From: UBA4744 sp035282865
Lineage (GTDB): Bacteria; Actinomycetota; Acidimicrobiia; Spongiisociales; UBA4744
Reading direction: 5' to 3'
DNA length: 5,291 nucleotides
NCBI GenBank assembly: GCA_035282865.1
Contig: DATEVB010000222.1
Coordinates: 1-5,291 of the forward strand
The position numbers and the translations under genes are program-made. The notes under the pieces were generated by a model that worked only from the letters and a program-made list of their open reading frames with translations, ran no database searches and was not told the DNA's origin. Below are positions 4,846 to 5,291 of the stretch, in pieces. Position 1 is the stretch's first letter, and the number at the start of each line of letters is the position of its first letter.

Positions 4846-4851
4846 CTCCTT
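4846..4851 (-). promoter_or_regulatory. Ribosome binding site of rplS
   Basis: AAGGAG lies 6 nt before the ATG at 4839 and is the best Shine-Dalgarno match in the operon. It settles the start of rplS against the 110-residue in-frame extension. Confidence 0.8.
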
Positions 4852-4915
4852 CGCGAGGAGCCGCACGGCGGAAGCGTCCGGCCGGCGACAATTGTACCAC
4901 TCCGATGCGCGGTTG

Positions 4916-5291
4916 CTAATCGATCTCGCCCTGGTCTGGCGACAACAGATCGGGGCGACGCTCTTTCGTGCGGCGCAGCCGCTGTTCTCGCCGCCATTCG
5001 TCGACTTTGGCGTGATCCCCCGAGAGCAAGACATCCGGCACACGCCATCCCCGGAATTCGGCCGGACGGGTGTATTGAGGTTCTTCCAACAGCCCGTCCC
5101 GAAAAGACTCCGACCCAAGGGACTCGGGATTACCAAGCACGCCGGGGAGTAGGCGGGCAATGCCCTCAACCGCCGCCAAGGCTGCCGCCTCCCCGCCCGC
5201 CAGGACGAAATCCCCGAGGGAAACCTGTTCGTGTACCAGGTGCTCGGCCACCCGTTCGTCCACCCCCTCGTACCTACCGCAGACGAGGGGG
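4916..5291 (-). CDS. trmD: tRNA (guanine37-N1)-methyltransferase, C-terminal part
   Basis: TrmD uses S-adenosylmethionine to methylate G37 next to the anticodon, which prevents +1 frameshifting. The 5' end is beyond the right edge; 124 codons are visible and the frame is open to 5291. The first visible residues, LVCGRYEGVDERV, and then SLGDFVLAGGEAAALA are the two segments of the trefoil knot that bind the methyl donor. SFRDGLLEEPQYTRPAEFRG follows; its Asp matches the position of the proposed catalytic Asp of the E. coli enzyme, as I recall. VPDVLLSGDHAKVDEWRREQ and the basic helix RLRRTKERRPDLL complete the tRNA-binding C-terminal domain. The stop is TAG at 4918-4916. The 76-nt gap to rplS contains no obvious terminator, consistent with co-transcription. 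Confidence 0.97.
   Translation of the reverse strand, partial: PLVCGRYEGVDERVAEHLVHEQVSLGDFVLAGGEAAALAAVEGIARLLPGVLGNPESLGSESFRDGLLEEPQYTRPAEFRGWRVPDVLLSGDHAKVDEWRREQRLRRTKERRPDLLSPDQGEID

Noticed and set aside
4840..5169. N-terminal extension of rplS upstream to 5169.
   Set aside because: It lies in another frame of trmD; the strong AAGGAG at 4846-4851 and the normal L19 length fix the start at 4839.

Overview
The window looks like a chromosomal segment of a GC-rich actinobacterium. I think it is most likely from a deep, non-model branch such as the Acidimicrobiia; this is an inference from gene content, not a database result. The main support is the minus-strand run trmD, rplS, lepB, DUF2469, yraN. 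DUF2469 is, to my knowledge, an actinobacterial family, and this gene order is typical of that phylum.

Layout from left to right. Positions 1-110 hold the first 36 codons of a MetE-like methyltransferase gene running off the left edge on the minus strand. Positions 126-574 hold no gene I can support, only a perfect 8-bp hairpin and a short, doubtful ComM-like stretch. A 61-residue putative zinc-binding protein lies on the minus strand (575-760). A divergent promoter region follows, with a good -35/-10 pair and an inverted repeat centred on the -10. It drives a plus-strand pair: an unrecognised 127-residue protein (924-1307) and a HAD-superfamily hydrolase (1309-2262), 1 nt apart. Between 2265 and about 2494, on the minus strand, is the N-terminal remnant of a crotonase (enoyl-CoA hydratase) gene that is cut off at the HAD gene's end. 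Two small overlapping plus-strand genes follow: a 40-residue single-pass membrane protein and a 70-residue putative zinc-binding protein. They converge, with only 5 nt between stop codons, on the minus-strand housekeeping operon that fills 2917-5291.

That operon runs right to left: trmD (tRNA m1G37 methyltransferase, truncated by the window edge), rplS (ribosomal protein L19), lepB (signal peptidase I), a DUF2469 gene, and yraN (UPF0102 nuclease-like protein). The DUF2469 and yraN genes overlap through CTGA, which implies a CTG start for yraN. Two members usual in this neighbourhood are absent from their expected places: rnhB between lepB and DUF2469, and comM after yraN. The left half looks like an accessory block of small, poorly known genes and gene remnants beside the conserved operon.

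I see no CRISPR array, rRNA, tRNA, transposon or recognisable defence system, and no convincing new multi-gene system. The most worthwhile leads are the unknown-protein/HAD operon with its operator-like repeat, the crotonase remnant, the CTG start of yraN, and the overlapping pair of small membrane and zinc-binding genes.
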